Positions 60,500-64,000 of a DNA stretch of 64,000 nt are shown one piece after another. A program made the position numbers and the translations under genes. The DNA is from Macrobrachium rosenbergii (taxonomy: Eukaryota > Arthropoda > Malacostraca > Decapoda > Palaemonidae): the NCBI RefSeq assembly GCF_040412425.1, contig NC_089777.1, forward strand, positions 32,849,037 through 32,913,036, in the 5' to 3' direction. The notes under the pieces were generated by a model that saw only the letters and a program-made list of their open reading frames with translations, made no database searches and was not told the origin of the DNA. Numbering within the stretch: the stretch's first letter is position 1; each line of letters opens with the position of its first letter.

Positions 60500-62650
60500 C
60501 TGAATATGGAATATTTGCAATTATTTACAATAATAATTATAAATTATTTCAAAGCAATACAATTCAGACCTGTTACTCAATTTACATTACCAATTATAAG
60601 GGGTTTTATATGCAAGGTAAACAGAATTATCATAAAAAACAAAGTTCATCCTTGTGCCACAGCAAGATATTACTCTTTAGGGATCTCAAGAGCTGAGGAA
60701 TCACATCCTTATTACATAGTTCTTTAAATAATGTGAATTTCTTGGCTATTTTAACTGTTTATACACTTTACAAACTCTTCAAGTTTGTTCATAGCAGCAT
60801 CAAAACATTGCTACTCGAGGTGGTCACACATAATGGATGACCTTCTGGCATCTTTCAGCATCTTGCTTGACAAATTTTGCATCAATATATTGAATATATT
60901 GATGACATTTCCAGCAGAATGAGTGTGTTTGTATTAAATCACTGCAATTACCATGCTGGACATCAACGGTGCATAAAAAAATGGTTATTCATCACAAAGT
61001 TTGATGGGATGATGCAAACACACGAAAGAAGGTGCACTCTTATGACGCCACCTTTAAAACTTCAAGAGAAACCATAAGACATACTGTATGGCATAAGATT
61101 CTTTGTAAAATCAACTGCAGTAATCTTCAACAATGTGAGGAATACAAAAATAAACCTAAGGAGGTCAGTACATACCACAAAAACAGACAAGTTATCTAGC
61201 AGCCACTTTTCATCTACAAATTACCCAAACACTGTCAATCTTTTACTGATTATTTTTAATTTGCCTATAAACAGAATTAAAACAGTTTATGAATGAGTTG
61301 AGTAAGTTTCACTTATTCTGAACTGGAAAGAGTAATAGTATATACATCACAGAGAAATTAAAATTAAGAGTAATCCAGACAAATTCTGCAAATAAACTGG
61401 TTCCTAGCCTTTCCACATATCTAAAATTGATCAGTCAGTAGCCTGGTCAGGCTGAAATCTTACTAAAGCATGATTTTCTAGGTTAAATTTCCCAGTATTA
61501 AACTCTGACAATGCTGCACTTGATTCTTAAACAATATAACAAATCCTGCAGTTCATTTTCAACTCAAACTTTCCTTTTTTAGCAGCAGTTTTAAAACATA
61601 ATCCAATATGTGTCATATCTGTATTTTTCAAAATACTTTCTATACATTTGTGTTGTATTCAATGTTTCTGTCAACATCATATGCCAAAGATCTTCTGTTC
61701 TTCCACTGTTGATACAATATCTGGTCTAGCTGTTAGCTGCTACCTCAAATGTTCATTTTCTAAACAAAACACAGTGAAAGCTTATCTCCAAACATCGTTA
61801 ATTACAACAATTTAGACCATAGCAAAAATATTTCTTGCCTGGTCCTCCTTGAGATTTCTAACATTAATATACTTCCAATTCTGCCATCAGTGCTAGTGTC
61901 TCTCGAGGTGGTACACATTCTCAGTTTATCAGAGTATCAGCAACCTATTTATCTTCTGAGGTGGCATGTTACAGTTCCCAGCAACAGAGAGTTATTAATT
62001 CTTTATTTTAACACTTGCCATAAAAGTCTTCCATAACAATGTTACAGGATCTGATGCTTGTAAATTCAAATGTCTTAATGTTACCACATCATTCCACAGC
62101 TCTTGTCTTTCAATTTTACAGCAGGTAACTCTCAGAATTTTCCAGCAGGTAGCTCTCAGGTGTTTTTTATTTGCATAAATATTTGTGCATTATGGTTAGC
62201 TTCCATCTACTTTTTTGTCTTTTTTTCTCCCCAGTAATGCTTGGGCATTCAATTCTGTAGAAGCTTGTTGAGATAACGTAATTTTTGAAAAATTTTTTTT
62301 CATACAACCCATTACTGTTTATATACTTTGCACAACCACCCAAAACAAAATTGTCCCTCATGCTTTCCAAGCACCCTGAAAGCAAAAATATGGCAGTCAG
62401 GGTATTTTATATTAACTATAAAGTAGTTTATAGACCATTCTTAAATAAATGAAGTTGAACAAAGTGGACAGCTAAGTGGGAAAATGGCAAAGATAATGGT
62501 TGAAAAGCAATGGGTTTTGGAGGAAGCCTGTGAATCGATCCATTTATCACTTGAAAAATTCCCCTTCGCTGACCATTCCCCATAGGGGATATTACCGAAG
62601 TAGTGTGAATTCGATAATAAACGACATTTGTATGTTCATGATTGTATATA

Positions 62651-62802
62651 CAGTAAATCCCCCGTATTCGCGGGAGATGCATTCCCCCCCCCGTGAATAG
62701 CTAAACCCCGCAAATACTTACAACCCTTCTAAAAATACTTAGAACTGCCTATTTTGACAGTTCAAACACACACACAAAAAAAAAAAAACATTATAAATGC
62801 TT
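62651..62802 (-). mobile_element. pogo-like element, terminal fragment
   Basis: It starts TACAGTAAATCCCCCGTATT and matches, in reverse complement, the right end of the 32.6 kb element (CTAAAATCCGCAAATACTT against CTAAACCCCGCAAATACTT, then CAACCCTTCTAAAAATACTT). It is interrupted at about 62,802 by the next copy. Confidence 0.65.
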
Positions 62803-62804
62803 AC

Positions 62805-63308
62805 AGTAAACCCTCCCGTATTCGCAGTCTCACTATTCGTGGACTCACATAGACTCACATATTCACGGATTTCTCTGTGCAACGTATCTACCCCTTATTT
62901 GTGGAAAATTCGCCCATTCACGTTATTTACTGCTAAATTTAACCTGCAAGTTGTAGCTGAAGCTGAGAAAACAATGTTCAAGCTGCTAATGACTATAAAT
63001 TATTGTGCATTGGCAACATGGATGAAACTCGACCGTAAATAAAACTGGAGAGAAAGTATTTTAACCAAAACTACTGGGCATGAAAGAACACATACTACTG
63101 CTGTTTTACGCGGATAAAAGATAAATACGTAAAGCTCGCATTATGATGAAATCAAGAGAAAATAGCAATGGAATCTTGATTTTTTTTACACAAAACAAAC
63201 ATGTCCCCCCACAGTCAGCCACGGCATTGCCAACGTCATCTATTAATGAAAAAAATAGCTAAATTAATTTCACAACGAGACGAATTTAAGTTATATTTCG
63301 ACTTAAAA
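62805..63308 (+). mobile_element. pogo-like element, second copy, interrupted by DIRS
   Basis: The left end CAGTAAACCCTCCCGTATTC lies after TTA. The interior matches 33,233-33,570 of the 32.6 kb copy (AGTTGTAGCTGAAGCTGAGA, then AAACAATGTTCAAGCTGCT). The match breaks off after ACTTAAAAA at 63,301-63,309, where the DIRS end starts. The remnant transposase N-terminus is again frame-broken. Confidence 0.7.
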
Positions 63309-64000
63309 ATGAAATTTTTATGATAAAATAACGCTTCACTTATACTTACCCGGTAGTTACATATAGCTGTCGCCTTTGACGCCACGGCAGTATTCAAATT
63401 TCGCGCTAGCGCTATCGTTACAAAAGGTGATCCTCTACCCCCCCTCTATCGGGTATCGGGAACCGCCCCAAGAACACGCCATAAGTTTTTGCCCAACTGC
63501 CCAGGTGAGGGGAGGAGGGAGGGTTATGATTATTATAACTACGGGTAAGTATAAGAAACGTTATTTTATCATAAAATTTCATTTTCACTTATACAACTTA
63601 CCCGGTAGTTACATATAGCTGATTGGCACCTTGAGGAGGTGGGGCACAATAAAAAAACAGTACCTGCCGAGAGAACATGGCTGCGCATGCGGACAAGTCT
63701 GATGCCCTTGATCAGGTGCAGTACAAACGAACAACAAAACGAGGATCACCTAACATTACCATAAAACCAATACCAAAGATTAAAAACTGGAAGATACTAA
63801 CACATCATGTATCTCCAGGCAACCTTCAAAAACAACAACCCCAACACCAAGGTGAAAATGTTAGTTAAGGAGCGGACTCCTTTTCACCCTCCCCAACACC
63901 GTGTCAGTCGCAATAAAGGGCCCCAGCGTACTGCACTCTTCGAAAACAGTTTGCACGTCCACTAAATAATGCGATGCAAACATTGACTTGCATCTCAAAA
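63308..64000 (-). mobile_element. DIRS-type element, copy 2 (3' end only)
   Basis: The left end, TGAAATTTTTATGATAAAAT then TACTTACCCGGTAGTTACAT, is homologous to the DIRS end at 40,816. At 63,540-63,620 there is the same ICR arrangement: complement of the left end, then a second ACTTACCCGGTAGTTACATA. Coding sequence on the minus strand follows from 63,861. It differs enough from copy 1 to be a separate subfamily and continues past the window. Confidence 0.82.
63861..64000 (-). CDS. DIRS copy 2 tyrosine recombinase, C-terminus (partial)
   Basis: Minus strand, open from the window edge to TAA at 63,861: LRCKSMFASHYLVDVQTVFE, then ECSTLGPFIATDTVLGR and KRSPLLN. It aligns with KHKSVFAMHYLWDVGTIYEN of DIRS copy 1. 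FASHYLVDV contains the candidate catalytic Tyr. No break is seen in these 46 residues. It is too close to the edge to have a start. Confidence 0.8.
   Translation of the reverse strand, partial: LRCKSMFASHYLVDVQTVFEECSTLGPFIATDTVLGRVKRSPLLN

Larger units (their letters stand above)
60500..64000 (-). other. Upstream intron (to window end) with nested mobile elements
   Basis: 60,500-62,650 is AT-rich with no recognisable gene. From 62,651 there is a pogo-like fragment, a second pogo-like element and the start of a DIRS element. No kinase-domain exon is visible on either strand. Confidence 0.7.

Noticed and set aside
60500..64000. Kinase-domain exons of the SLK-like gene
   Set aside because: I looked for the glycine loop, HRDLK and DFG-type strings on the minus strand and saw none; the domain must be encoded beyond the window.

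Overview
This is a eukaryotic, AT-rich, intron-bearing and transposon-dense window. The one host gene I can recognise is the 3' part of a Ste20-family kinase gene (SLK/STK10, Drosophila Slik) on the minus strand. The mobile elements (DIRS-type tyrosine-recombinase retrotransposons, an I/Nimb-like LINE with RNase H, tRNA-related SINEs, pogo- and piggyBac-like MITEs) suit an arthropod. A decapod crustacean is my best guess, from impression rather than a database search.

Layout. 1-10,955: two nearly identical LINE copies. Copy B (about 1,290-7,949) is inserted inside copy A (1-1,290 and 7,949-10,955) and flanked by a 13-15 bp target-site duplication. 10,956-17,873: non-coding; its upper part is probably a long 3' UTR of the kinase gene. 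17,874-60,499: thirteen coding exons of the SLK-like gene. All have GT-AG junctions and consistent codon phase, and together they give about 773 residues: an acidic, Ser/Thr-rich middle region and the whole C-terminal PKK/coiled-coil half. The kinase-domain exons lie beyond the right edge. 60,500-64,000: upstream intron, with nested pogo-like elements and the start of a second DIRS element.

The introns hold most of the mobile elements. The 12.4 kb last intron contains a LINE fragment (20.0-20.9 kb), a decayed DIRS-like element (21.4-24.9 kb), a TTAA-flanked piggyBac-like element carrying a nested MITE, a second MITE and a SINE. The 3.9 kb intron holds a 1.5 kb pogo-like element. The 9.0 kb intron holds an inverted MITE pair and a near-complete 6.5 kb DIRS element with inverted terminal repeats, an internal complementary region, gag-like, RT-RNase H and tyrosine recombinase remains, and an inserted SINE. 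The 4.7 kb intron holds a 440 bp near-perfect palindrome and an ATT microsatellite. The 4.0 kb intron holds two head-to-head piggyBac-like elements.

The strongest second-look items are the nested LINE with its duplication, the 3' tail shared by the LINE and a SINE family, the DIRS terminal architecture seen twice, the triple-nested insertion at the right edge, and the palindrome. I see no operon-like or defence-system-like gene cluster. Many reading-frame breaks in the young elements fall in homopolymers, so sequencing error is a real alternative to decay.
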